Assembly (NCBI GenBank): GCA_041655035.1
Contig: JBAZCN010000035.1
Span: forward strand, 1 to 28,271
Length of the DNA stretch: 28,271 nucleotides
DNA from: NAT127 sp041655035
Lineage (GTDB): Bacteria > Pseudomonadota > Gammaproteobacteria > Pseudomonadales > Porticoccaceae
Direction: 5' to 3'
In this document: one piece after another, positions 1 to 8,773 of the stretch
Layout: each line of letters begins with the position of its first letter
How positions within the stretch are numbered: position 1 is the first letter of the stretch
The notes under the pieces: generated by a model
The model's input: the letters and a program-made list of their open reading frames with translations, nothing else
Told to the model about the DNA's origin: nothing
Database searches by the model: none
Made by a program: the position numbers and the translations under genes

Positions 1-519
1 CGGCAGTGCCTGGAGCAGCAGGCCGCCGGCGCGCTGGCCGTCGGCGAACAGCCAGAGGCGGGTGGGGAGCTGTTCGGACAGGTTGAAATAATCCTCGAGG
101 CAGGCGTTCAGCGTCTCTTTCTCGAGTGGCACGATGCCCTGGTAGCGCTCGCCATCCGCCGGGTCGATGGTGATCGCCAGATGGCCGTTGCCGAGCAGTT
201 GCCTGAGGTCGCGGACCTCGGGGTCCGCGCCTTCCGCCAGCCGGGCGATGCCTCTCAGGGCATTGTGCCGGGTGCAGTCGGCCATCAGCAGGGTGAGATC
301 GCCATCACCGCGGGCCTGGAGGGTGATGACGCCGTCGAATTTCAGGGTGGCGCTGAGCAGCCCGGCGGCGGCGAGCAGCTCACCGAGCAGCTCGTTGATG
401 AGGGTGGGATAGTTGCCGTTGTCGAGGACGTTCTGGTAGCTGTCGGCGAGGGAGACGATTTCGCCACGGACATCGCTGTTGTCGAAGATGAAGCGGTGTA
501 ACTGGTCGTTGTGAGGCAT
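1..519 (-). CDS. hslO: Hsp33 redox-regulated chaperonin, N-terminal 173 residues (cut by window edge)
   Basis: Reading down from the ATG at 519-517, the minus strand stays open to the window edge for 173 codons. The protein begins MPHNDQLHRFIFDNSDVRGE and contains the family stretches NYPTLINELLGELLAAAGLL and DLTLLMADCTRHNALRG. Hsp33 is a cytoplasmic holdase that is switched on by oxidation and unfolding when a C-terminal zinc centre (four cysteines) is lost. That zinc domain lies beyond the left edge, so its cysteines cannot be checked. Family members are about 290 residues, so roughly 60 percent is present. It lies downstream of hslR on the same strand, as in the E. coli hslR-hslO pair, but with a 175-bp gap. 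The identification rests on recognising the sequence and on this neighbourhood. Confidence 0.9.
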   Translation of the reverse strand, partial: MPHNDQLHRFIFDNSDVRGEIVSLADSYQNVLDNGNYPTLINELLGELLAAAGLLSATLKFDGVITLQARGDGDLTLLMADCTRHNALRGIARLAEGADPEVRDLRQLLGNGHLAITIDPADGERYQGIVPLEKETLNACLEDYFNLSEQLPTRLWLFADGQRAGGLLLQALP

Positions 520-694
520 GGCGGTTCGGGGTTGGCGAAGGATCGGGCACTGTAAAAGAGGTTTGAGGGATTGTCCAGATGGGCGGGATCGCCGCCGGCG
601 ATAATCGCGCTTGTGTAATCCATCCCGGGCAGGAACTGTTTCAGATCGGCTGCCGGCTTGGATTCGTCCTCGACACAGCGCGACCGCCCCGGCC
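520..694. other. Gap between hslR and hslO
   Basis: These 175 bp separate hslR from hslO on the minus strand. I see no coding sequence or strong terminator. A small perfect inverted repeat, ATCGCC-GCC-GGCGAT, lies at 588-602 without a following T-run. The gap could hold an hslO promoter, but I could not identify convincing -10/-35 boxes. Confidence 0.3.
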
Positions 695-1082
<388 letters not shown>

Positions 1083-1090
<8 letters not shown>

Positions 1091-1781
1091 CCGCCACCCC
1101 GGTTCCAGGCTCCGCCCCGGTGGCGAGCGCCTTGGGAATGATCTCATCGAAATGGTGGATGGCGGGGAACTGCCCCCGGTAGCTGGCCTCGAGCCGGCTG
1201 TCCGGCTGGCGGATACAGCACAACTGGCTGATGCCAAAGCGCTGCGCCGCGGCGAGGATGGCTTCCGAGTCATCGATGAACAGGGTGGTGGCGCCATCGA
1301 AACCGATGTCCCGCTCCAGGGCCTGCCAGAACAGCGGCGACTCCTTGGGCACGCCGTAGTGGTGAGAGGAGATGATCAGGTCGAGGTGGTCGCCGATCGC
1401 CGTCAGTGACAGCTTGAGCTCGAGGCTCTGGGGATGGGCATTGGTCACCAGGACGCGGCGCTTGCCTGCGGATTTCAGTTTTTGCAGGAAGTCGATCGCG
1501 TGCGGGCGCTCGGCGATCAGATGCTGGATTTCCTCCTTGAGGGCGCGGACATCCACCGCCAGTTCGCGGCTCCAGTAATCGAGACAGTACCAGTCCAGGG
1601 TGCCCCGCTTGTCGTGGAAGCGCTGGCGCAACTGCTGGGTGGCCGCGTCGGGGCACAGGCCCTGTTGCTCGGCGTAGCGGCGGGGCAGGTGGGTCAGCCA
1701 GAAATAATTGTCGAAATGGAGGTCGAGCAAAGTGCCGTCCATGTCGAGCAGGACCGTATCAATGGCACTCCAGTCAATCAT
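1083..1781 (-). CDS. yrfG: HAD-family GMP/IMP nucleotidase (YrfG type)
   Basis: This is a 232-residue HAD phosphatase. The signature DMDGT (residues 13-17) supplies the nucleophile Asp13 and the acid/base Asp15. Motif II is VTNAHP (Thr113-Asn114), Lys146 in VPKESPLF is the motif III lysine, and FIDDSE (Asp170, Asp171) is motif IV. The cap contains a DWYCLDYW stretch seen in the YrfG subgroup. YrfG of E. coli dephosphorylates GMP and IMP, and Pseudomonas relatives sit beside nudE and cysQ, as here. The gene is divergent from nudE (42 bp between starts) and overlaps hslR. Substrate specificity is inferred from family and context; the catalytic residues are directly visible. Confidence 0.87.
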
Positions 1782-1823
1782 GGCGGATAATAGCTGCTAC
1801 GTTGATGATCATGGCTGCCGAGT

Positions 1824-2366
1824 ATGCCTGTTGAGCCGCAAATATTAAAGCGCAGAGAAACCGCCCGCAGCCGGCTGTTCCGAGTGGAGGAACTGCTGCT
1901 GCGGTTCAGCAATGGTGTCGAACGGGTCTACGAGCGGCTCTGCCATCCCACCCACGGCGCGGTGCTGATAGTGCCGATGCTCGACGACGAGACGGTGCTG
2001 CTGGTGCGCGAATACGGCGCCGGTGTCGAGGGTTATCAACTGGGCTTGCCCAAGGGCGCCTGTCATCCGGGGGAAGACCGTCTGGCCGCGGCCAACAGGG
2101 AATTGATGGAAGAGGTCGGCTATGGCGCCCATCATCTCGAATACCTCAAATCCCTGACCCTGTCGCCGGGCTACATGGGTCACGACATCGATGTGATCCT
2201 GGCCCTGAACCTCTACGAACAATGGTTGCCGGGCGATGAGCCGGAGCCGCTCGAGGTGGTGCCCTGGTCGATCCGCGATCTGCCCGCCCTGGTGGCCAGG
2301 GACGACTTCACCGAAGGGCGCTCGCTCGCCGCACTCTACCTGGTCAGGGATCTGTTGATCAAATGA
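1824..2366 (+). CDS. nudE: ADP compounds hydrolase NudE (Nudix)
   Basis: This is a 180-residue Nudix hydrolase. The Nudix box runs from Gly78 to Tyr100 and keeps the required residues: Gly78, Glu84, then RELMEEVGY with Arg92, Glu93, Glu96 and Glu97. The N-terminus (residues 7-24, LKRRETARSRLFRVEELL) and LSPGYMGHDIDVILALNLY are characteristic of NudE, which hydrolyses ADP-ribose, Ap3A, NADH and similar ADP compounds in the cytoplasm. It shares an ATGA stop/start overlap with cysQ, so the two are probably co-translated. The nucleotidase gene lies divergently upstream, giving a cluster of three nucleotide- or phosphate-ester-clearing enzymes. Confidence 0.92.
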   Translation: MPVEPQILKRRETARSRLFRVEELLLRFSNGVERVYERLCHPTHGAVLIVPMLDDETVLLVREYGAGVEGYQLGLPKGACHPGEDRLAAANRELMEEVGYGAHHLEYLKSLTLSPGYMGHDIDVILALNLYEQWLPGDEPEPLEVVPWSIRDLPALVARDDFTEGRSLAALYLVRDLLIK

Positions 2367-3262
2367 GTTCTGCCGCCAGGGATGACGATGATCCGCCATT
2401 ACTGGCGGTGATGATTGCCGCTGCCCGGGCCGCCGGCGACGCCATCATGGCGGTGTACCGCGAAGCCGATTTCGGCGTGACGCTGAAGGGCGACCGTTCG
2501 CCGGTAACCCGCGCCGACCTCGTGGCCCACGAAATCATCGCCGACCAGTTGCTGGCGGCGGAGCCCTCGATGCCGCTGTTGTCGGAGGAGGCGCCGCAGG
2601 CGCCCTGGCAACAGCGCCGGCAGTGGCGGCGCTACTGGCTGGTGGACCCGCTCGACGGCACCCGCGAATTCATCAGCCGCAACGACGAATTCACCGTCAA
2701 CATCGCCCTGGTGGATGAGGGGGTCGCGGTGCTCGGGGTAATCCTGGCGCCGGTCACCGGCACCTGTTACGTCGGCCAGCGCCTGGGCCGTGACCAGCAT
2801 CGCTGGCAGGCCTGGAAAGTGACGGCCGAGGGTCGGCGAAGCCGGATCAGCACCCGTCGCGCTCCGCTCGGCACCGGGGACGACCCTTTTATCCTGGCGG
2901 TCAGTCGCCGTCGCGGTCCGTGGCGCAGCGAGCGCCTCACGGGCCGGCTCGCCGACAGCTTTGGCACGGTACGCCACCAGGTGCTCGGCAGTTCCCTGAA
3001 GATGTGTCTGATCGCCGAAGGGCGGGCCGATCTGTACACCTGCTTCGGCCCCACCGGGGAATGGGACACGGCCGCCGGTCAGGCGATCCTGGAGGCCGCC
3101 GGCGGTCGTCTGTGCGAGCTGGATGGCGGGCCCCGGCGCTACAATCAGGGTGCCGAGCCGATCAACCCCCCGGTCTACGCCGCCGGCGACGGGACTGTCG
3201 CCTGGCAGGCGCTGCTGACCGGCAACCCCGGTGACACCGAGCAGGGTGGCGAGGGCTCCTGA
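2363..3262 (+). CDS. cysQ: 3'(2'),5'-bisphosphate nucleotidase CysQ
   Basis: This is a 299-residue inositol-monophosphatase-fold enzyme. Metal-binding motifs are all present: LLSEE around residue 75, DPLDGTREF beginning at residue 95, and EWDTAAGQAILEAAGG with WDTAAG at 234-239. CysQ converts PAP (3'-phosphoadenosine 5'-phosphate), a by-product of sulfate assimilation, to AMP, using Mg2+. Its start codon overlaps the nudE stop (ATGA). At 299 residues it is somewhat longer than E. coli CysQ (246). Part of the extra length is a C-terminal extension ending TGNPGDTEQGGEGS and part is central insertions rich in Arg. The gene converges on mrcA, with two hairpins between them. Confidence 0.92.
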   Translation: MSSAARDDDDPPLLAVMIAAARAAGDAIMAVYREADFGVTLKGDRSPVTRADLVAHEIIADQLLAAEPSMPLLSEEAPQAPWQQRRQWRRYWLVDPLDGTREFISRNDEFTVNIALVDEGVAVLGVILAPVTGTCYVGQRLGRDQHRWQAWKVTAEGRRSRISTRRAPLGTGDDPFILAVSRRRGPWRSERLTGRLADSFGTVRHQVLGSSLKMCLIAEGRADLYTCFGPTGEWDTAAGQAILEAAGGRLCELDGGPRRYNQGAEPINPPVYAAGDGTVAWQALLTGNPGDTEQGGEGS

Positions 3263-3273
3263 GGGCAATGCCG

Positions 3274-3320
3274 GCCGCCCCGCATCGAGGGGGCGGCGAG
3301 CGGCTGACAGGTCGGCCGCT
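3274..3320. terminator. Two adjacent GC-rich hairpins between convergent cysQ and mrcA
   Basis: The first hairpin has a perfect 8-bp stem, GCCGCCCC (3274-3281) with GGGGCGGC (3290-3297), and an 8-nt loop. The second pairs AGCGGC (3299-3304) with GCCGCT (3315-3320). They lie 12 bp after the cysQ stop and about 60 bp beyond the mrcA stop on the other strand. Neither has a T-run, so this is not a textbook intrinsic terminator. The position between convergent genes suggests transcript-end or 3'-stabilising structures for both. Confidence 0.4.
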
Positions 3321-3377
3321 GCGAACCGGTGCTCCCGCAGCCGGCCCTGCGGCGCCGGATAGGTTGGCGCAGGTCGG

Positions 3378-5825
3378 TTAGAACAGATCGTCGGGCAGGC
3401 TGGAGCCGGAGTCGCTGGCGCCGACACTGCCCGGGTTGCTCGACCCTCTGCCGATGCCCGGTGTCGCCTCCTCGAGAAAGTATTCGTTCACGGCGCCCGG
3501 ATAACCGGGTCCTACGCGCTGGCCGGTGTCGGGATCAATTCGCGCGTTGACCAGCCCGGCGGGTTGCGGAGGGATGATCTCCGGTTTGCCCGCCAGCGCC
3601 TCCTGCATGAAATCGATCCAGATGGGCAGGGCGGAGGAGCCGCCGTATTCGTTGCGGCCGAGCAGGCCGTTGTCGTCGAAACCCACCCATACGGTGGCCA
3701 CCAGATGAGGGCTGTAGCCGGAAAACCACGCATCCCTGGGGCCGTTGGTGGTGCCTGTCTTGCCGCCGAGATCCTGGCGGTTGAGGGCCAGGGCCTTGCG
3801 TCCGGTACCGAGGCGGATGGCGTCCTTGAGGATCGAGTCCATGATGAATGCCACCCGGGCATCGATGATCCGCTCGGCCCTGGCGGGCGGCGGAGACGCG
3901 TCGCTCCCTGCCGGGTCGGGGGCGAACAACTCTTCCAGTGACGAAGCTTCTGCAACCGCTGCGGGCTGGCTGTCCTGCTGTTCGCAGTCGCGGCACACCG
4001 ACGGTGGGTTGGCATTGAACAGGGCCTCGCCTTCTTCCGTCTCAACCCGGTCCAGCAGATAAGGGCTGACCCGGTAACCGCCGTTGGCGAATGCGGTATA
4101 ACCGCTGGCGATGGCCAGCGGCGTCACCGCCTGGGTGCCCAGCGCCAGGGACAGGTTGGCGGGCAGGGTGGCGGGATCGAAACCGAAGCGCTCCATGCTG
4201 GCGATGGTCCTCTCCACCCCGACCTGGCGAAGGATGCGGATCGACACCAGATTGCGGGACAGGTACAGGCCCTTGCGCAGCCGGGTCGGCCCATAGAACT
4301 TGCCGCTGTCATTCTCCGGGCGCCAGACTTTTTCCAGGTAGGGGTCGCGGAATACCACCGGCGCGTCGTTGATGAGGGTGGCCGCGGACATCCCGCTTTC
4401 CAGCGCCTTGGTATAGATGAAGGGCTTGAAGTTGGAACCGGGCTGGCGCTCGGCCTGGGTTGCCCGGTTGAAATGGCTGAGGCCAAAATCGAAACCGCCG
4501 ACCAGCGCGCGGATGGCGCCGTCGTGGGGATCGATAGCCACCAGCGCGGCCTGGGCTCTGGGTATCTGGCCCAGCCGCCAGGGTTTGTCGCCATCCCGCC
4601 AGACGCGGATCAGGTCGCCGGGCTTGACCAGTGCGGTCAGATCCTTGACCACGGCCGAGCGGGCATTCTCGTTGATATACAGCCGGATATCGGGATTGTC
4701 GGCAAGGGTCAGCCGCTCCTCGTCACTGCCGCGGAGCAGCAGCGTCGCCTCGTCGGTATCGACCGCGGTGACGATGGCCGGCAGCAGGTTGCCGGACGCG
4801 GGGGTGGCGGTCAGTACCGCGGTCCAGGTCGACGGGTCCTGGTGGTGGCTTTCCGCGCCGCGATAGCCGTGGCGGGCATCGTAGTCCAGCAACCCCTTGC
4901 GCACCGCCTGGCTGGCGGTGCGCTGGAGCGCGCTGTCCACGGTGGTGTAGACCCGGTAGCCCTCGGTATAGGCGTCGAGGCCGAACTTGTCGATGGCCTC
5001 CTGGCGCGCCATTTCGGCGATGTACGGGGCGCTCAGCTCGCGGCTCGGGCCGTGGTAGCGGGCGTCCATCGGCGCCGCCAGGGCTTGGTTGAACCTGGCG
5101 TCGTCGATCATGCGCAGTTTGTGCATGCGCTTCAGGATCCAGTCGCGGCGCGTCATGGCGCGTTGCGGGTTGACCAGGGGGTTGAATGCCGACGGCGCCT
5201 TGGGCAGCCCGGCGATCAGGGCGAGCTGGTCCAGCGACAGCTCGCCGATGGGCTTGCCGTAGTACACCTGGGCCGCGGCCTCGATACCGTAGGCGCGGCT
5301 GCCGAGATAGATCAGGTTGGCGTAGAGGGTGAGGATCTCGTCCTTCTTGAGCTCGTCCTCGATCCGCAGGGCGAGAAGTATCTCATTGAATTTTCTTATA
5401 AAACTTTGTTCCGTGGACAGGAAGAAGTTGCGCGCCAGCTGCATGGTGATGGTGCTGCCGCCGGACTGGATCTCCCGGGTGGTGACAAGTTCCACGGCGG
5501 CGCGCAGCAGGCCGCTGAGGTCGACGCCGTTGTGCTCGTAGAATCTGTCGTCCTCGGCGGCGAGGATGGCATTGACGAAGTCGGGCGGGATGTCCTCGAA
5601 CTGGACGGGCGTGCGGCGTTTTTCGCCGAATTCGCCCATCAGCAGGCCATCCCGGGAATAGACGCGCAGCGGTGTCTGGAGCTTGACGGTGCGCAGGGTC
5701 TCGGGAGATGGCAGCCGGGGGCTCAGGTAGAGATAGAAGCTGGCGCTTACCAGCAGTGCCGCCCCGGCGGCAAAAATGCCTAACAATATGGAAAATTTAC
5801 AAAAAAACTTGAAATATGATTTCAT
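3378..5825 (-). CDS. mrcA: Penicillin-binding protein 1A, bifunctional transglycosylase/transpeptidase
   Basis: This is an 815-residue class A PBP that polymerises and cross-links periplasmic peptidoglycan. One N-terminal membrane helix spans roughly residues 11-34. The GT51 transglycosylase domain shows AAEDDRFYEHNGVD (catalytic Glu91), GGSTITMQLARNFF and RKFNEILLALRIE. The transpeptidase has SNFK (Ser464, Lys467), SRN (523-525) and KTG (689-691). An OB-like linker and a low-complexity stretch (about 610-652, with two Cys) interrupt it. I start at the ATG at 5825-5823, preceded by GAGGA. The frame opens 9 codons earlier, at 5852, but a TATAAT box sits immediately before that ATG, so an mRNA would begin too late to use it. 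Divergent from pilM, as in Pseudomonas. Confidence 0.95.
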   Translation of the reverse strand: MKSYFKFFCKFSILLGIFAAGAALLVSASFYLYLSPRLPSPETLRTVKLQTPLRVYSRDGLLMGEFGEKRRTPVQFEDIPPDFVNAILAAEDDRFYEHNGVDLSGLLRAAVELVTTREIQSGGSTITMQLARNFFLSTEQSFIRKFNEILLALRIEDELKKDEILTLYANLIYLGSRAYGIEAAAQVYYGKPIGELSLDQLALIAGLPKAPSAFNPLVNPQRAMTRRDWILKRMHKLRMIDDARFNQALAAPMDARYHGPSRELSAPYIAEMARQEAIDKFGLDAYTEGYRVYTTVDSALQRTASQAVRKGLLDYDARHGYRGAESHHQDPSTWTAVLTATPASGNLLPAIVTAVDTDEATLLLRGSDEERLTLADNPDIRLYINENARSAVVKDLTALVKPGDLIRVWRDGDKPWRLGQIPRAQAALVAIDPHDGAIRALVGGFDFGLSHFNRATQAERQPGSNFKPFIYTKALESGMSAATLINDAPVVFRDPYLEKVWRPENDSGKFYGPTRLRKGLYLSRNLVSIRILRQVGVERTIASMERFGFDPATLPANLSLALGTQAVTPLAIASGYTAFANGGYRVSPYLLDRVETEEGEALFNANPPSVCRDCEQQDSQPAAVAEASSLEELFAPDPAGSDASPPPARAERIIDARVAFIMDSILKDAIRLGTGRKALALNRQDLGGKTGTTNGPRDAWFSGYSPHLVATVWVGFDDNGLLGRNEYGGSSALPIWIDFMQEALAGKPEIIPPQPAGLVNARIDPDTGQRVGPGYPGAVNEYFLEEATPGIGRGSSNPGSVGASDSGSSLPDDLF

Positions 5826-5852
5826 CGCCGCACCGGGGTTTCCTCGACGCAT

Positions 5853-5881
5853 ATTATAGGATCAACAAAGATCGCAATGCA
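5853..5881 (-). promoter_or_regulatory. Putative mrcA promoter
   Basis: On the minus strand a perfect TATAAT lies at 5858-5853. With 17-bp spacing the -35 position is TGCATT (5881-5876), a poor match. Transcription would begin near 5846, giving a very short leader with GAGGA (5845-5841) before the ATG at 5825. The perfect -10 is what I see directly; promoter function is inferred. Confidence 0.45.
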
Positions 5882-5912
5882 TCATTTGCAAAGACTTAAC
5901 AATAAGTTAGAG

Positions 5913-5940
5913 TTGTTTTCGCCAAATCGCGCGCAATAGT
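5913..5940 (+). promoter_or_regulatory. Weak candidate promoter for the pilMNOPQ operon
   Basis: TTGTTT (5913-5918) and AATAGT (5935-5940) are separated by 16 bp, just upstream of the pilM ATG at 5958. The match is only partial (3/6 and 4/6). The 132-bp divergent region with mrcA must contain promoters in both directions, but this one is a low-confidence call. The stretch at 5893-5906 also holds a small inverted repeat, ACTTA-ACAA-TAAGT. Confidence 0.25.
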
Positions 5941-5957
5941 GGGATACAACACACAAA

Positions 5958-7025
5958 ATGGAACTGTTCAACTTGCTGAAGGCGAAAGCTAAACCCCTGC
6001 TGGGGCTCGACATTAGCTCATCGTCGGTAAAGTTGATCGAGCTGAGCAGAAGTGGAAGCAGATACCGGGTCGAGAGCTATATGGTGCGTCCCCTTGCGCC
6101 CAATATCGTGGTCGAGAAAAACATCAGCGATGTCGACGCCCTGGCCGATACCATCCGCAAACTGGTGACCCAGGCCAAGCCCAGAACCCGCGAGGTGGCT
6201 GCCGCGGTGGCCGGTTCGGCGGTGATCACCAAGATGATCGAGATGCCCGCCGGGCTCAGTGACCAGGCGCTGGAAACCCAGATCGCGCTGGAGGCCGACC
6301 AGTACATCCCCTATCCCCTGGAAGAGGTCGCCCTCGATTTCGAGGTGATCGGGCCGTCGCCGGCCAATGCCGGCCACGTGGACGTCCTGCTCGCCGCCTG
6401 CCGCCAGGAGAACGTGGAGACCCGGCAGGTCGCCATCGAACTGGCGGGTCTCAGCGCCAAGGTGATCGATGTCGAAGTATTCGCCATGGAGCGCGCCTTC
6501 CGGCTGCTCGATCAGCACTCCGAGCAGGCCGCCAACCCGGTGGTGGCGGTGGCGGATATCGGCTCCACCATGCTCACCCTCAGCGTCCTGGTCGACGGCA
6601 AGACCGTCTACACCCGCGAACAGCTGTTCGGAGGCAAACAGGTTACCGACGAGATCCAGCGCCGTTACGGCCTGTCTTTCCAGGAGGCGGGGCAGGCCAA
6701 GAAGCAGGGCGGGTTGCCCGCCGACTATGACATGGAGATACTCGAGCCTTTCAAGGAGGCGCTGGTCCAGCAAATCTCCCGCTCCCTCCAGTTCTTTTTC
6801 TCGTCGAGCCAGTACAACTATATCGACCAGCTGGTGCTGGCCGGCGGAGTCGCCGCGATGGACGGGCTGCGCGCAGAGGTGGAGGAAAAGCTCGGGCTCA
6901 GCACCATTGTCGCCAATCCCTTTGCCGCCATGGCGGTGTCCGGCAAAGTGAATGCCGTGGCGCTGGCCAACGATGCCCCGGCGATGATGATCGCCGTGGG
7001 GCTGGCCCTGAGGAGCTTTGACTGA
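5958..7025 (+). CDS. pilM: Type IV pilus inner-membrane platform protein PilM
   Basis: This is a 355-residue cytoplasmic actin-like (FtsA/MreB fold) protein. The first nucleotide-binding loop is LLGLDISSSSVKLIELS (residues 14-30), a second is VAVADIGSTMLTLSV near residue 200, and LVLAGGVAAMDGL near residue 295 completes the fold. PilM binds the short N-terminal tail of PilN on the cytoplasmic face and links the inner-membrane PilN/PilO complex to the pilus motor. The length matches Pseudomonas PilM (354). The motif EMPAGLSDQALETQIALEAD is typical of the family. It is first in the pil run, divergent from mrcA; pilN follows 2 bp after its stop. Confidence 0.95.
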   Translation: MELFNLLKAKAKPLLGLDISSSSVKLIELSRSGSRYRVESYMVRPLAPNIVVEKNISDVDALADTIRKLVTQAKPRTREVAAAVAGSAVITKMIEMPAGLSDQALETQIALEADQYIPYPLEEVALDFEVIGPSPANAGHVDVLLAACRQENVETRQVAIELAGLSAKVIDVEVFAMERAFRLLDQHSEQAANPVVAVADIGSTMLTLSVLVDGKTVYTREQLFGGKQVTDEIQRRYGLSFQEAGQAKKQGGLPADYDMEILEPFKEALVQQISRSLQFFFSSSQYNYIDQLVLAGGVAAMDGLRAEVEEKLGLSTIVANPFAAMAVSGKVNAVALANDAPAMMIAVGLALRSFD

Positions 7026-7027
7026 CC

Positions 7028-7603
7028 GTGGCCAGAATCAATCTGTTGCCCTGGCGGGAGGAGTACCGCCAGGCCAAGAAACGGGAATTTCTCGAAATTG
7101 CCGCCGTCGTGCTGGTGCTCGGCCTGCTGGCGGCGACCCTCTGGGATCGGGTGGTGAACGCCCGCATCGATAACCAGACCAGCCGCAATGAGCTCCTCCG
7201 CGGGGAAATCGCCGTCCTCGAGGAACAGGCCAGGGAAATCGCCGAGTTGAAAAAGCGCAAGCAGCAGATGATCGACCGCATGGGCGTGATCCAGGCGCTG
7301 CAGGGCAACAGGCCGGATATAGTGCGCATCTTCGACGAGTTGGTGGCGGCGATGCCCGAGGGTGTATTCCTTACCGATTTGCAGCGCGTTGGCGATAATA
7401 TGTCGCTCACTGGCTTCGCCGAATCCAACAACCGGGTCTCCGCCCTGATGCGCAACCTCGATGCCTCCTACAAATTCACCGAGCCCAACCTCACCAAGGT
7501 CCAGGCTGACGAGACCCTGGGCGAACAGGGCAACCGCTTCGAAATGCGCATCCAGATCACCCGTCCCGAGGGTCTGATGACCCAGGAACAGGGCGGGAGC
7601 TGA
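7028..7603 (+). CDS. pilN: Type IV pilus assembly protein PilN
   Basis: This is a 191-residue bitopic inner-membrane protein starting at GTG 7028. The cytoplasmic tail MARINLLPWREEY carries the INLLPWR motif that docks into PilM. One membrane helix spans about residues 23-41 (LEIAAVVLVLGLLAATLW). A periplasmic coiled coil follows (about 55-90, many Glu/Lys/Arg heptads), then a ferredoxin-like domain. PilN heterodimerises with PilO to form the alignment complex that connects the motor to the PilP-PilQ outer part. The start is fixed by the PilM-binding motif at the extreme N-terminus. pilO begins 1 bp after the stop. Confidence 0.94.
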   Translation: MARINLLPWREEYRQAKKREFLEIAAVVLVLGLLAATLWDRVVNARIDNQTSRNELLRGEIAVLEEQAREIAELKKRKQQMIDRMGVIQALQGNRPDIVRIFDELVAAMPEGVFLTDLQRVGDNMSLTGFAESNNRVSALMRNLDASYKFTEPNLTKVQADETLGEQGNRFEMRIQITRPEGLMTQEQGGS

Positions 7604-7604
7604 G

Positions 7605-8216
7605 ATGGCGGGCGGCAACTTCCTCGACCAGCTCAAGGAGCTCGATCTCGCGGAGCTGGAGTTCGACACCATCGGTGTCTGGCCGCTGCCGGTCAGGATC
7701 ATCCTGCTGGTATTGCTGTTCGCCGTGGTGCTGGCGGTTGCCTACTACGCCCATATCCACGATCTCGATGCCGCTCTCAAGGCACGCCAAAAGGAAGAGG
7801 TCACGCTGCGCAAAAACTTCGAGGAGAAGGCCTTCGAGTCGGCCAACATCGAAGCCTATCGCACGCAAATGGGTGAACTGGAAGAGTCCTTCGGCGCCCT
7901 GCTGGCGCAGCTGCCCAGCGATACCGAGGTGCCGGGCCTGCTGGAAGACATCACCGAGATCGGTTATGGCAGCAGCCTCGACATCCAGAGCATCACCCTG
8001 CCGACGGAACAGGCAGCGGATTTCTACGTTGAGCTGCCCATCCGCATCGTCGCCAGCGGTGGTTATCACGATTTCGGCTCCTTCGTCAGCGGCGTTTCGA
8101 GCCTGCCGCGGATCGTCACGCTCCACGACTACAGCATCAGGGCCGACGATCCGGGCCGGTCACTGCGCTTCGAGGTGACGGCGAAGACCTATCGCTACCG
8201 GGCGCAGGATGAATAA
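7605..8216 (+). CDS. pilO: Type IV pilus assembly protein PilO
   Basis: This is a 203-residue bitopic inner-membrane protein. A cytoplasmic N-terminus of about 28 residues is followed by a membrane helix (about 30-50, VRIILLVLLFAVVLAVAYYA), a periplasmic coiled coil (about 52-95) and a C-terminal ferredoxin-like domain. That domain contains LPSDTEVPGLLEDITEIGYG and a YHDFGSFVSGVSSLPRIVTL stretch, both family signatures. PilO pairs with PilN and contacts PilP. A good ribosome-binding site, GGGAG at 7595-7599, lies 5 bp upstream of the ATG. The last 8 bp overlap the start of pilP. Confidence 0.94.
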   Translation: MAGGNFLDQLKELDLAELEFDTIGVWPLPVRIILLVLLFAVVLAVAYYAHIHDLDAALKARQKEEVTLRKNFEEKAFESANIEAYRTQMGELEESFGALLAQLPSDTEVPGLLEDITEIGYGSSLDIQSITLPTEQAADFYVELPIRIVASGGYHDFGSFVSGVSSLPRIVTLHDYSIRADDPGRSLRFEVTAKTYRYRAQDE

Positions 8217-8748
8217 AGTGGCCGGCGCCGGAAACAAGACCGCCCTGGTGGCCGCCCTGGTGGCGTTGCTTGCCGGGTGCTCCGGGTCCAGGCACCAGGA
8301 CCTCGAGGAGTATATGGCGGCGGTCAAGGCCAAGCCCTCGGGCGAGATCGAGCCGATACCGACGTTCAGCCCCTACAAGGCCTACAAGTACACGGCGGTT
8401 GCCCTGCGCAGTCCCTTCGACCGGCCCCTGCAGGTGGTCGCGGCCGATGGCAACTACGGGCGCACCGCGGTCGCGCCTGACGAGAGCCGTGCCCGGGAGT
8501 ATCTCGAGGGGCATAACTTTGCCTCGCTGGCAATGGTCGGTACCATGGCCAAGGATGGCGTCGTCTGGGCGCTGGTGGATGACGGGGCCGGTGGCATCCA
8601 CAGGGTGACCACCGGCAACTACCTGGGCAAGAATCACGGCAAGGTGGTGGCGGTCACGCCCTCCCAGGTCGAAGTTACCGAAATCGTCCCCGACGGAAAG
8701 AATGGCTGGGTAGAGCGGCCGCGAACACTGGCCTTGAAGGAAAGATGA
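8209..8748 (+). CDS. pilP: Type IV pilus lipoprotein PilP
   Basis: This is a 179-residue lipoprotein. The signal sequence ends in a lipobox, LLAGC, with Cys24 as the acylated residue. A disordered linker, including IEPIPTFSPYKAYKYTA, is followed by a beta-rich C-terminal domain. There SPFDRP, SLAMVGTM and VTTGNYLGKNHGKVV mark the PilP fold. PilP tethers the PilN/PilO complex to the periplasmic N-domains of the PilQ secretin. The start overlaps pilO by 8 bp, and pilQ follows after 25 bp. Confidence 0.94.
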   Translation: MNKVAGAGNKTALVAALVALLAGCSGSRHQDLEEYMAAVKAKPSGEIEPIPTFSPYKAYKYTAVALRSPFDRPLQVVAADGNYGRTAVAPDESRAREYLEGHNFASLAMVGTMAKDGVVWALVDDGAGGIHRVTTGNYLGKNHGKVVAVTPSQVEVTEIVPDGKNGWVERPRTLALKER

Positions 8749-8773
8749 GCGTGCATAACGTTGCGGTGCAATT

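Noticed and set aside
2399..3427. 342-codon minus-strand open frame opposite cysQ
   Set aside because: It is antisense to cysQ, begins inside mrcA coding sequence and has no recognisable family.
4473..5783. 436-codon plus-strand open frame opposite mrcA
   Set aside because: It is a shadow of mrcA, whose motifs are all on the minus strand.
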